From Hymenobacter negativus (GTDB lineage: Bacteria; Bacteroidota; Bacteroidia; Cytophagales; Hymenobacteraceae), in contig NZ_JAEDAE010000006.1 of NCBI RefSeq assembly GCF_016056375.1, forward strand, positions 224,843 to 288,842: a stretch of 64,000 bases of DNA. The letters run 5' to 3'. The notes beneath the pieces are model-generated. The model did not search any database, was not told the origin of the DNA, and was given only the letters and a program-made list of their open reading frames with translations. Positions 49,241 through 59,400 of the stretch are shown piece by piece (the first letter of the stretch is position 1; each line of letters starts with the position of its first letter). Both the position numbers and the translations under genes were made by a program.

Positions 49241-50395
49241 GTGCTCCAGTCCAAGCTCCCCGACGTTGGCGTCAGCATTTTCACCCAAATGACCCTGCTG
49301 GCCCAGGAAACCGGGGCCATCAACCTTGCCCAGGGCTTCCCCGACTATGACCCGCCGCGGGAGCTTCTGGAGGCGCTGGCCCGCCACGCCCTCACCCCCG
49401 GCCACCACCAGTACGCGCCCATGCCCGGCCTGCCCCGGCTGCGCGAGGCCATTGCCGCCCAGGTGGCCCGCCTCCACGCCGACGCGCCCGCCCCCGACCC
49501 GGCCACCGAAATCACCATCACGGCCGGCGCCACCGAGGCCCTGTATGCCGTGCTTTCCGCCGTGGTGCGCCCCGGCGATGAAGTGCTGGTGTTTGAGCCG
49601 GCCTACGATTTGTACGGGCCAGCCATCCGACTGCAGGGCGGCGTGCCGCGCTACGTGCGCCTGCCCGCCCCGCACTTCCGGCCCGACTGGGACGCCGTGC
49701 GCCGCGTGGTGTCGCCCCGCACCCGCCTTGTATTGGTGAATACACCCCACAACCCCAGCGGCGCGGTGTTCACCGCCGACGACTGGCACGAGCTGGCCCG
49801 CCTGCTGGATGGCACCGATGCGCTGGTGCTCAGCGACGAAGTGTACGAGCACCTCGTGTTCGACGGCACGCCGCGCATGAGCGCCCGCCAGCACCCGGCC
49901 TTGCGCGAGCGCAGCTTCGTGCTCTCGTCCTTCGGCAAAAGCTACCACGCCACCGGCTGGAAAGTAGGCTACTGCATTGCCCCACCCGCCCTCACTACGG
50001 AGGTGCGCCGCGTGCACCAGTTCCTCACCTTCGCCGTGAGCACGCCCACCCAGCACGCCCTCGCCGACGCCCTCCAGGGCGATGCCTCCGATGCCCACGC
50101 CCGCGGCTTGGCCGGCTTTTACCAGCAAAAGCGCGACGAGTTCCGCGCCCTGCTCGCCGGGGCCGGCTGGGACCTGCTGCCCGTGCCCGGCGGCTACTTT
50201 CAACTGGCCCGCTACGAGGCCCTGTCGCCCGCCAGCGACCTGGCCTTCGCCCAGTTTCTGGCCCGCGACAAGGGCGTGGCGGTGGTACCCGTCTCGGCCT
50301 TCTACCACGATGGGTTCGATGACGGCCTTATCCGGTTCTGCTTCGCTAAGGAATCGGCCACGCTGCAAGCGGCCGCGGCGCGGCTCCGCCAGTAG
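49241..50395 (+). CDS. Methionine aminotransferase (class I/II), YbdL-like
   Basis: A 384-residue PLP enzyme. The N-terminus INLAQGFPDYDPPRELLEAL, the GHHQYAPMPGLPRLREAIA block, the aspartate-binding VNTPHNPSGAVFT motif, SDEVYEHLVFDG, and the Schiff-base lysine in SSFGKSYHATGWKVGY match the YbdL/kynurenine aminotransferase group, which prefers methionine or aromatic amino acids with 2-oxo acids. The only start near the homology is the GTG at 49241. It follows a family B repeat and stands alone; it may close the methionine salvage route by converting 2-oxo-4-methylthiobutyrate to methionine. Confidence 0.92.
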   Translation: MLQSKLPDVGVSIFTQMTLLAQETGAINLAQGFPDYDPPRELLEALARHALTPGHHQYAPMPGLPRLREAIAAQVARLHADAPAPDPATEITITAGATEALYAVLSAVVRPGDEVLVFEPAYDLYGPAIRLQGGVPRYVRLPAPHFRPDWDAVRRVVSPRTRLVLVNTPHNPSGAVFTADDWHELARLLDGTDALVLSDEVYEHLVFDGTPRMSARQHPALRERSFVLSSFGKSYHATGWKVGYCIAPPALTTEVRRVHQFLTFAVSTPTQHALADALQGDASDAHARGLAGFYQQKRDEFRALLAGAGWDLLPVPGGYFQLARYEALSPASDLAFAQFLARDKGVAVVPVSAFYHDGFDDGLIRFCFAKESATLQAAAARLRQ

Positions 50396-50440
50396 CCGGC
50401 CAGGGCTTCATTGCCGCGCTGCTGCGCTCGCAAAATTTTT

Positions 50441-50483
50441 ACTGCCCGCTTTTTTCAGGAAAGGCGGGCAGTTTTATTTTTTT
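50441..50483 (+). terminator. Terminator of the aminotransferase gene
   Basis: ACTGCCCGC / GCGGGCAGT arms with a 14-nt loop, followed by TTTTATTTTTTT. Confidence 0.8.
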
Positions 50484-51001
50484 GGATTCCCGCCCACGAA
50501 AGCAGAAACGGCGAAAGCCCCTAAACTCCTTACCGGTAATGCTCTGGCACTAGCAAAAACCAGCGGGCTGCGTTGCAAAGCTCTGATAAACAAAAAAGCC
50601 TCATTTGTGCCGCTCTACCCCCTTCCGCGGCAACGGGATTGTAAGAAATAAGCAGAACTATTTGCTTACTCTCCTTACTTCACAAAGGGCCACAGCAAAC
50701 TTTCATCAAATATAGATTCTTAGAAAAACCTATTTTTTATCCTTTCGCAATACTGCTGAGCTCATCATGTTGGCCCAAAGTATGCACTTACATCATGGCA
50801 TGCACCTAAACACCTGATATCATATTCCAGAGAGTTTATTCGTCTACTGCCGCTTTCCGTTCGGCGATTATTTCCTGCCACTCGTCCCATTAATAGCTCG
50901 ACGGCATTCACTATTTATTCCAAATTCCTATCTTTCGAATTATTCGAAGCTGGACCATAATCTGTTTCGGCTTTTTTCTATTCTCCTAACACTTCCCACC
51001 C
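50484..51001. other. Intergenic, AT-rich, no gene found
   Basis: About 520 bp, AT-rich from 50650, leading to the GH43 start. It has no convincing coding frame, no repeat copy and no clear -7 box. It is long for this window and could contain regulatory sites for GH43. Confidence 0.5.
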
Positions 51002-52540
51002 GTGTCATTTGAACTAGAAATGGCGACCCGCCTCGCGGCTGGCGCCCCCGGCATTTCGCCAGCCCCATCCCGCGTTTCCTACGACCATGTGGTGCTGCCC
51101 GGCGACTTCCCCGACCCCACCGTCACTAAAATCGGCGATACGTACTGGGCTAGCGCCACCTCGGCCGAGTGGGGCGCGGTGTTCCCGCTTTTCACTTCTA
51201 AAAATTTACTTGATTGGGAGTTGGTGGGCCACGTTTTCCCCGAAAAGCTGCCCGACTGGGCCGGCTCCAATTTCTGGGCACCCGAACTCTATTACGAAAA
51301 CGGCCGCACCTACATGTACTACACCGCCCGCAAAAAGGGCGGCATGCTGTGCGTGGCCGTGGCCAGCGCCGACCATCCTGCCGGCCCCTACACCGACCAC
51401 GGCATCTTGGTGGGCCAGGAGGCCGGCTCCATCGACGGCTTCGCCATGCCCGACGAGCACGGCGACCTCTACCTCATCTGGAAGGAAGACGGCAACTCCT
51501 GCCACCAGGACACGCCCATCTGGGCGCAGCGCCTGAACGATGAGCGCACCGCCCTCATCGGCGAAGCCACCGAGCTGTTTGGCAACGACGCGAAGTGGGA
51601 AGGCCCGCTGGTGGAAGGCTCGGCCCTGGTGCGGCACAACGGCTGGTTTTATATGTTCTATGCCGGCAACAGTTGCTGCGGCAAGGGCTGCAACTACGCC
51701 ACCGGCGTGGCCCGCTCTCGCAACCTACTGGGTCCTTGGGAAAAGCATGAGCAAAACCCCATCCTCGACCGCAACACCACCTGGAAGTGCCCCGGCCACG
51801 GCACCGTGGCCGAGCTGGACGGCCGCTGGTTCCTGCTGCACCATGCCTACGCGGCCGAGAGCCACGAGTTTGTAGGCCGCCAGGGCCTCCTCAGCGAGTT
51901 TACCTGGAATGAGCAGGAGTGGCCCGAGTTTGTGCACCGCAGCCCCCAGGCGCCGGCCCTCACCGACATGGGCCGCTTCAACGTGGCCGATGAGTTCGGA
52001 GGCGACTGCCTGGGCCTAGAGTGGCAGTGGCCCATTGGCCAGCAGCCCGCTACTGCCGTGCGCCACGGCCAGTTGCATCTCGCCGCGCACGACTCGCGCC
52101 TCGGGGCTCTGGTAGCGCGCCGCACCCATGCCGCCACCTACAAGGCGGCTACCACCATCGACTTCGCCAACCTGCCCGTCGACACTTTCGCCGGCCTGGC
52201 CGCCGTGGGCGACCCTTACAATGCCCTGGCCCTGATGGCAGGCAACGGCCAGCTCCAAATCTGGCACCTGAAAAGCGGCAAGCAGCAGTGCTTGGTTAAT
52301 ATTTTCATTGATGCCTGCCCCACTCTCACGCTGCGCCTCGAAGTGTGGGGCGGCCAGCGCTACCGCTTCGCCTACAGCACCGACGGGGCCACCTGGCAGC
52401 CCCTCCCCACCGAAAACTTCACCCTGAACGGCACCTACCTCCCGCCCTGGGACCGGGGCGTGCGCGTGGCGCTGGTGGCCCAGGGCACGGCCGGCAGCAC
52501 GGCCACGTTCAACAACTTCATTATCCGCAACAAGCGGTAG
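51002..52540 (+). CDS. GH43 family glycoside hydrolase
   Basis: A 512-residue two-domain enzyme. The five-bladed propeller (about 28-330) has the catalytic base in PGDFPDPTV (Asp38), the pKa-modulating Asp in GSIDGFAM (near 144) and the general acid Glu in WEGPLVEGSAL (near 202-206), all expected for GH43 arabinanases/xylosidases. The C-terminal domain (about 340-512) is a concanavalin-like beta-sandwich that shapes the site. The start is GTG at 51002 or ATG at 51020. Neither gives a signal peptide, so the enzyme appears cytoplasmic and would act on imported oligosaccharides, unlike most Bacteroidota GH43 enzymes. No transporter or regulator is adjacent. Confidence 0.9.
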   Translation: MSFELEMATRLAAGAPGISPAPSRVSYDHVVLPGDFPDPTVTKIGDTYWASATSAEWGAVFPLFTSKNLLDWELVGHVFPEKLPDWAGSNFWAPELYYENGRTYMYYTARKKGGMLCVAVASADHPAGPYTDHGILVGQEAGSIDGFAMPDEHGDLYLIWKEDGNSCHQDTPIWAQRLNDERTALIGEATELFGNDAKWEGPLVEGSALVRHNGWFYMFYAGNSCCGKGCNYATGVARSRNLLGPWEKHEQNPILDRNTTWKCPGHGTVAELDGRWFLLHHAYAAESHEFVGRQGLLSEFTWNEQEWPEFVHRSPQAPALTDMGRFNVADEFGGDCLGLEWQWPIGQQPATAVRHGQLHLAAHDSRLGALVARRTHAATYKAATTIDFANLPVDTFAGLAAVGDPYNALALMAGNGQLQIWHLKSGKQQCLVNIFIDACPTLTLRLEVWGGQRYRFAYSTDGATWQPLPTENFTLNGTYLPPWDRGVRVALVAQGTAGSTATFNNFIIRNKR

Positions 52541-52563
52541 GAATTTAAACCGTTCGAGCCCGA

Positions 52564-52604
52564 AACAACAACGCCCGACACTGCTGTGCCGGGCGTTGTT
52601 GTTT
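52564..52604. terminator. Bidirectional terminator
   Basis: ACAACAACGCCCG ... CGGGCGTTGTTGTTTT long stem between convergent GH43 and the Lys/Ser-rich protein gene. Confidence 0.85.
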
Positions 52605-52626
52605 TCACTGCGTCGAAGCGGCCGTA

Positions 52627-53316
52627 TTAGCGGCGGTGCTTGGTCTTGCTCTTCGTTTTGGAAGGCGTGGATTTCTTGGTGCTTTTGTGGGCCGTGCTTT
52701 TTTTAGCGCTGCTTTTCTTGGCTTTCGAAGAAGAGCTGTGCGAGGTTTTGCTCTTGGCTTTGCTGCTCTTGCTTTTCGAGGTGCTTTTGCTGCTGTGTGC
52801 GGACGACTTGCTCTTGCTTTTCGACTTACTCGACTTGCTTTTGCTGCTGCTGTGCGACGTGGCTTTGTGGGCCTTCGATTTGCTGCTGCGGCTGCTGTGG
52901 CGGGCGGCGCGGCGGGCTTCGGCGCGGGCCTCGGCGCGCGCTTCCGCTCTGGCTTCGGCCCGGGCTTCTTCGCGGCGGGCGGCGGCCCGGCGGGCGGCGG
53001 CGCGGGCTTCGGCGTGGCTGGCTTCGTAGCTGCGGGCGGTGCGGGCCGCGGTGTTCACGGCTTCGTCGGTGGCCTCGGCGTAGTGGGCGGTGGCGTCGGT
53101 TTCGGGGGCGGCGGTGTTGTCTTCGGTGCTGGCTTTTGGGGCTTCGGCTACAATTTTCTTGCGGCGCACCGGCATCAGAAAATCGCGCTCGGCGCGCTCG
53201 CGGAGGCTAAGGTTTTCCTCTCCCGGCAGCTTCGTGACGGGGGTCTGTTTCTCGGTTTGGGCTTGGGCACTGCCCCAGGTGAGCAGCAGCGCAAGGAAGA
53301 CAAATAGGTGCTTCAT
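52627..53316 (-). CDS. Exported Lys/Ser-rich histone-H1-like protein
   Basis: A 229-residue protein starting at the ATG complementary to 53314-53316, which gives a signal peptide (MKHLFVFLALLLTWGSAQAQ). Residues 20-95 are ordinary and acidic to neutral. Residues about 95-140 are Ala/Arg/Glu repeats (ARAEARAEARAE-type) likely to form a charged helix. The rest (about 140-229) is almost only Ser and Lys (SKSKSS, KAKKSSAKKS) with Thr and His, ending KTKHRR. The tail resembles eukaryotic histone H1 and bacterial Hc1/AlgP-type DNA-binding tails, but a signal peptide points outside the cytoplasm. It could bind extracellular DNA, polyphosphate or lipopolysaccharide. The function is unknown. Confidence 0.8.
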   Translation of the reverse strand: MKHLFVFLALLLTWGSAQAQTEKQTPVTKLPGEENLSLRERAERDFLMPVRRKKIVAEAPKASTEDNTAAPETDATAHYAEATDEAVNTAARTARSYEASHAEARAAARRAAARREEARAEARAEARAEARAEARRAARHSSRSSKSKAHKATSHSSSKSKSSKSKSKSKSSAHSSKSTSKSKSSKAKSKTSHSSSSKAKKSSAKKSTAHKSTKKSTPSKTKSKTKHRR

Positions 53317-53445
53317 AGACGGATAACGGAATAACAACGGAAGACAAAGCTACATCTTACCCCGGTTAAATGCAAGGACAGAGTGGCTTTAAACGCTGCC
53401 GGGGCCGTTTCTGCCGCTCAGGGGCCTATTTTACCCCACGAGCGG

Positions 53446-56400
53446 CTATGGGGCCACTTGCAGCCGCACGCCGGCCGACTGCGCGCCAAATTCGGGAGCG
53501 TACAGGCATTGCACCTGGCTTAGGCCGCCCGAAAAATCGCCGGCCTGGCTGGCCCGCAGCCGGTACTCAAACACGTGCGTGCCGCGCGGCACTTCGCTCA
53601 GGAAAAAGTTGGTAGCCGCGTCACGCGGCGACTCATAATAGCCCAGGCCATTCTGGTAGCGGTAGCCGCTGAGCTGGCCGATGGGCTCGAGGCCGGCAGC
53701 GCGCTGGTCCTTGAGGTGCACGTATTCGAGGGCGCGGTCGGTGCGCAGCACGAGGCGCACCACCAGCGCATCGCCGATTCTCAGGGGCGAGGCGGGCGTG
53801 AGCTTTTCCAGCACCGGGCCGGCGGCGGTGTGGGTTTCGCGGTAGAGCTGACGCTCCAGGCTGAGCGGCGTGGCGGCAGGCGTCACCTTGTCGATGTCCT
53901 CGAAATACTGCCAATAGAGTGCACCCCAGGCCACGCCCGCGTCGGACTTAGTGAGGGTGACTTTGCCTTGCGCGGGCTGCACCTCGGCGCCGGGCCAGCT
54001 GGTTTTGAAATAGCCGGTGCCGGCCTGCGCGGCTTCGGGCTTCACGGCCTGGCCGCCCACAGTCATTTGCAGGGGCTGGGCAGGCGTTAGCCAGTCGGTG
54101 CCGCGCAGCAGCAGGGCGTAGCAGGCATCGGCGGTGGCGCGGGTGCTTTCCCAGCTGTGGGTCTGCTTCTGTTTCAGCAGCCAGAGCTTCATTTCATCCA
54201 CCGATTTCTGGTCGTTTTTGACTTCATCGAAGGCTTCGATGAACGTGGCCTGGGTTTCGGTGGGGGCTTCGCGCCAGTAGTAGCCGCCGCGCACTTCCTT
54301 CCAGTACATGCCCAGCTCGGGCGAGTGCAGGGCATTTTCCGAAAGGGCCCGCAGGATTTCAGCGGCGGCCGGGGCTTTCGCATCCTGGCGGAACAGGGCC
54401 AGCGCCAGTTGCGCTTGCAGGTAGCGCGTCTGGGCGGGCCAGAATTTGGCGGCCTGCTCACGGTAGTAGGCGAAGGCCGTTTTTGAGGCGGTTTCGGCGG
54501 ACTGGGGCCAGAAGCTGCGGGCGTAGAGGGCCTGGATTTGCAGGTTGTTGAGGTGGTTTTCGGCCAGTTTCACGTTTTTCTGGCGGCGCAGGTCGGCGTA
54601 GTCTTTGGCCAGGCTGGCGTCAAGGTAGCGCAGGGCGTTTTGCAGGATGTCGCGGCCCACGGCATCCTTCCCGGCATCGAACGCCCCCAGTTTCTTCAGC
54701 TTGCCGAAACCGGCCACGATGAGCTGGGTGATGTACCGGTCCTCCGGCATTTTCTCAAACCACGGGAAGGCCCCGCCGGGCAGCTGCATGCGCTGGAGCT
54801 TGAGCAGGGCGCGGCTGGTTTCGCCCTGCAGGCGGGTTTCGTCGAACAGCTCGGTGAGGCGGGCCAGGCGGGCGGTTTCGCTCTGCGCGTCGCGTACCCA
54901 AGGCGTTTCCTGGAGCAGCAGGTTTTTCAGTTCCTGGTTTTGGGCCAGCTTGCTTTCGAGGGCGTTTTTCTGAGCGGCGGTGCCATTCTGTGCCTGCCGC
55001 GTCCACTCGGCTAGAATGGTTTTGAAGCGCGGGTTCGATTTGAGAATCTGAGCCGCGATGAGGTTGGCGTAGAGGCGGCTGAATACCTGCTCCGAGCACT
55101 CGTAGGGGTACTCCATGAGGTAGGGCAAGCTCTGCACGGCGTACCAGGTGGGGTTGGCCGTCATTTCCAGCGTGAGCGAGTAGTTGCGCCGCGTGGGGCT
55201 GCTGGTGCTGGTGAGCTTGCTCAGCTCAAATGTGCGGCTGCCGGGGCCGACGATGGGCAGCGGCAGGCTCTCGGTGATGAGAATGCGGTTCGGCAGTACG
55301 GGTAGCGTGTTTTCCTCCCCATCGGAGAAAGTGGTAGCAGGCTGCTTGCGCTTGCCTTTTTTGCCTTTTACCTCATCCTGACCACTGGCCTGCGCCACCA
55401 CCCGGTACGTCACGGCGGCCGGCGCGAAATCACTCGGCAAACTGATTTCCCAGCCCAGCGCGGCGCTCTGGTGCGCGGCGGCCGACACGGCTTGCTGCGC
55501 CGGGCCTTTTAGCAGCTGGCTGGTGATATCCTGGCCTGTGGCCGCATCGAGTAGGAACAGCTGCGCGGTGCCGCTGGTGGCGTAGTCGGTTAGGTTCGAG
55601 AACTTGGCGGGGAAGGTGAAAGTGTCGCCTTGCCGCAGGAAGCGCGGCGCATTGGGCGTCAGTTGGATTTCCTTCTGCGTCACGAGCTGGCGGGCAAGTT
55701 GGCCGCTGTGCAGGGCTTTGTCGTGGGACAGGGCCAGCAGCTGCCAGCGCGTCACGGCCTCGGGCATTTGGAATTCGAGCACTACGTCGCCGTTTTTATC
55801 GGTGCGCAGGGCCGGCTGCCAGAAAGCCGTTTCGCGGAAATCGGTGCGAGTTGGGACGGTGGTGAGGTCAGGGGTGGCTGGCTTTGACTTTGGTACGCCA
55901 ACGCCAGCAACTACTACTTCATTGAGTTGCTTGCCATCAGCAGCCATTGCGGCTGAGGCCATTGGCGCGGGTGCTGCTGATGGCATCCTGAACTTATAGT
56001 TTTTAATCATCGGCCCTTTTGAGGCTTCAATTCTCATTTTGCGGTAAAAATCATGGCTCGTTAATTCCCAGCCATTCAATTTGGGATAATCTGTATCGAA
56101 TAGCTTCTCTGAGCTACTTGACTGGTAAAAAGAGTTAGACCTGAACTCCCCAAAATCCCCCATCCACCCAAACCGCGCCGGATAATATCCCGCGCCCAAT
56201 TCCAACCCCATGAAGCTGTGCGGCCGGAAAATATCCAGGCTCTGGTCGTAGAGCGTGGCCAATAGCTCGGCATCGGCGGCTTTGCCGTTGGCCTGGTGGA
56301 TGGTGACGCGCCAGGTTTCGCGCTGGCCAGGCTGCAGTCGGTCACGGAACGTAGCAATGGACAGCTGAAGTGGCTGCGGCTTTTCGGCCACCTGCACGGT

Positions 56401-59400
56401 GGCATCGTGGCGGTAGAGGCGGTTGTCGCGCACCTGCGTGGTGTGGATGTAGAGCGGGCCAACGGCCGTGGCCGCGCCGCTTTCGATGCTGAGGCGGCGC
56501 TGCTCGTTGGCATTTAACGTGAGCCATTCCTGGCGTAGCAGCTTGCCCTCGCGCTCCACTTCCAGCAGGATGCGCGCGCCGGCTTCGCTGCTGCCCAGCA
56601 GAACTTCGGTGCGCTGGCCGGGGGCCACGGTATCGGCCAGGGGCACGAACCAATCGGGCGTGACATAGGGCACTGCTGCGGCCTGCGAGTCGTAGAGCGT
56701 GAAATCGAGCTTAGCCCGGGCCGAATCGGCTCCGGCGGCGAGGGCTTCGAGGCGGTAGCGGCCGGTGGGCAGCTGGGTGAGGGCGGCTTTCAGGTCCAGC
56801 GTGGCGCTGGTTTTGGTGTCGAAGGGCTGCGTTTTCACCAGCTCGGCGGGGGCTTCGTTCGCTTCCGTTTCGGGAGCCGGGCCGGGCACGCCGGCCGGGT
56901 TGGGCCGGTAGCGGCGGGCCAGCAGGCGCAACGTACCGGTGGCGGGCAGCGGTTCGCCGGTGGCGTTGGTGCTGAGCAGCTTAATGATAGGCAGATGCTG
57001 CTTGTCCACCTCGCTGGGGCCGGTGAGCTGCAGGCTGAGCGGGTTGCGGCCGATGGGCAGGCTGCGGGTGCCGGTGCGGGTTTCGCCGGCCGCGTCGGTC
57101 ACATCGGCGGTTATCTCGAAGAGGTAGCCCGGCTCCCAGCGGCGGCCAGCCTGCTTGGGCACCAGCGGCGGGGTGAAGGTGATGCTAAACCGGCCCTCGG
57201 CATCGGTGGCGGTGGTGCCGTGGGCAATTTCCTGGATGCCCTGCCCCCGGCCCGGCCCGTAGATGCCGCGCCCGCCAAAGCCGTAATCAAACAGCGGAAA
57301 CAGCTCGCGGCGCGTCACGCGGTAGTTCACCGTGGCCCCGTCGGTGGCCTGCCCGGCGTAGGCACGGGCGCGGCCGTTGATGGTGAGCGGCTGGCCCAGC
57401 TGCGGCCGGCCCGGCACCGAGTCGATGCTGACCAGGAAAGTGGGCCGCTTGTAGTCCTCCACCGCGAAATAAAGGCTGCCGTGGTCGGTCTGCAGGCTCA
57501 TTTGGCCATTCAACAGGCCGGTGGGCAGCACCACTGAGCCGTGAAAGCTGCCGAAATCGGAAGTGGTGAAGGGCAGCGTCTGTACGGTCTGGCCGTTCAC
57601 GTCCACGAGGCGCACGCTCACTGGCTGGCCCACCAAAGGAAGGCTGATTTCGCGGATGGTTTCGGTGTAAATACCCTTGAAATACACCGTCTGGCCCGGT
57701 CGATAAATGGCACGGTCAGTAAACAGAAAGTTCTTGCGGTCAGGTTGCCCGGCGGGGAACTGGTCCGGACGGTAATAGCCAGTTAAATTACTCAGTCGCA
57801 ATGTGTCGGCCCCACTTTGCAGTGTTGCTGCGGTTAACCGCTCGTCGGCCCGCGTTATTTCCAAAGCGGCTTCGCCATTCGCGGCCGTGCGTTGAACGGC
57901 ACTCAGGCGGGTGGTGGCTTTGCTGGTTTTGTAATCGTAGCTGTTGTAAATGCCCTGTACTGCTACTCCCGGCAGCGGGGCACCAGTCTTTCTATTCAGC
58001 ACTAACACGACCGTACCAGCCCGACCAGCGTCCCCCCGACTCACCCCACTCAACTCACTAGCCCCCAAAAACCCATAACTAGTCACCGCGCCTGGCCGTT
58101 GCTCTATCGGCCTATCCGCTTGGTTACTAATAATTACCAAGTAATACCCGATAGGCAGCGCCGCTCCCGCCGCCCCGAACTTCTGCTCCTTGTAATCCTG
58201 TGGATGCGCAGGCACCGGCACCGCCCAGGCAGCGGCCGGCCCCGCTTTTAAGGCCCGGGCGTAGCGCTGGACCACGCTGCGGTTCCGGGCATCGTACTGA
58301 CCCGACAGCTCCCACTCCTTCAGCGAAATCCGGTAGGCCCAGGCGTGCAGCTCGGTCACGTTGCAGGCCGTCACATCCAGCCGCCAGGGCTGGTTGGGAA
58401 TCACAATATCGGCCGCCGAAAAGGTTAATTCGGGTTGTTCAATCTGCGCCCGCAGCTGCCGCGCCCGCGCCGCGCCGCGCGACTTCGGAAACCGAGCCTC
58501 GGCCTCCCGCGCCAGGCGTACAGCAGCCACGTTATTGCCAGCCTCACGCGCCGCTTCGGCCCGCCGGGCCATAAACTCCGTGCTGATGGGCAGCATCTTG
58601 TACGCCTCGGCCATCCGCACCAGCGCCGGCTCGTACTGCGCGGCCAGGTCGGTGTTCTGCGTGAGTGAATGCAGATAATCAATCCGGCTCAGGTCCACGT
58701 CGGCCAGCGCGGACACGTTCTGCGGAGCCAGCTGCTGACGCGAGGCCGTGAGGCGCTGCAACAGGTGCAGCGCGTGTAGCTGGCCGTTCAGCGAGTCGGC
58801 CTCCGGGGCCAGCAGGCGCAGCGCGGCAAAATCCTGCGCCGTCCCAAACAGCTTGGGCTCTGTGAGCTGGAACTGCTGCTCGGGCCGGGTCACGTACAGT
58901 TCCTGGTTTTTCAGGCCCTCAATGGCGCGCTGGGCCAGCAGGTCGTACAGCGTAGGGCGCAGGGCGCGGCCTTCGGCGTCGCCGCCGGTGGCCAGGTCGC
59001 CGAGGTCGGCCAGGGTGGTTTTCAGCTGCTTTTGCGGCTCGTCTTCTACCGACTGGTAGTAGTGCCGCACGATGGCTGCGCCAAGCCGGCCTATGTCCCA
59101 GGTGGCGAGGCCGGTGCCGCCGTCGGCGGTTTTCTGGCCGTCGGTGGTCGGCGCAGCCCCGGCTGTGCGCTGGTATATGCGGTAGCGGTTCTGGTTGAGG
59201 TAGTTGGTGTACTGCTCGGCCAGCAGCGAATGCAGGATGGCACGGGCCGGAAAGGCGGCCGTTTTCACATCGGCTTCCAGCAGCGCAATGGCCTTTTCGT
59301 CAGCGTCTTCTTCTTTGGCTTGCAGCAGGCGGATTTTGTAGAGCAGCGCCCGCACGTAAGCCGCGCTGTTGTTCTCCTTTTTAGCCTGCTGGTAAATGGC

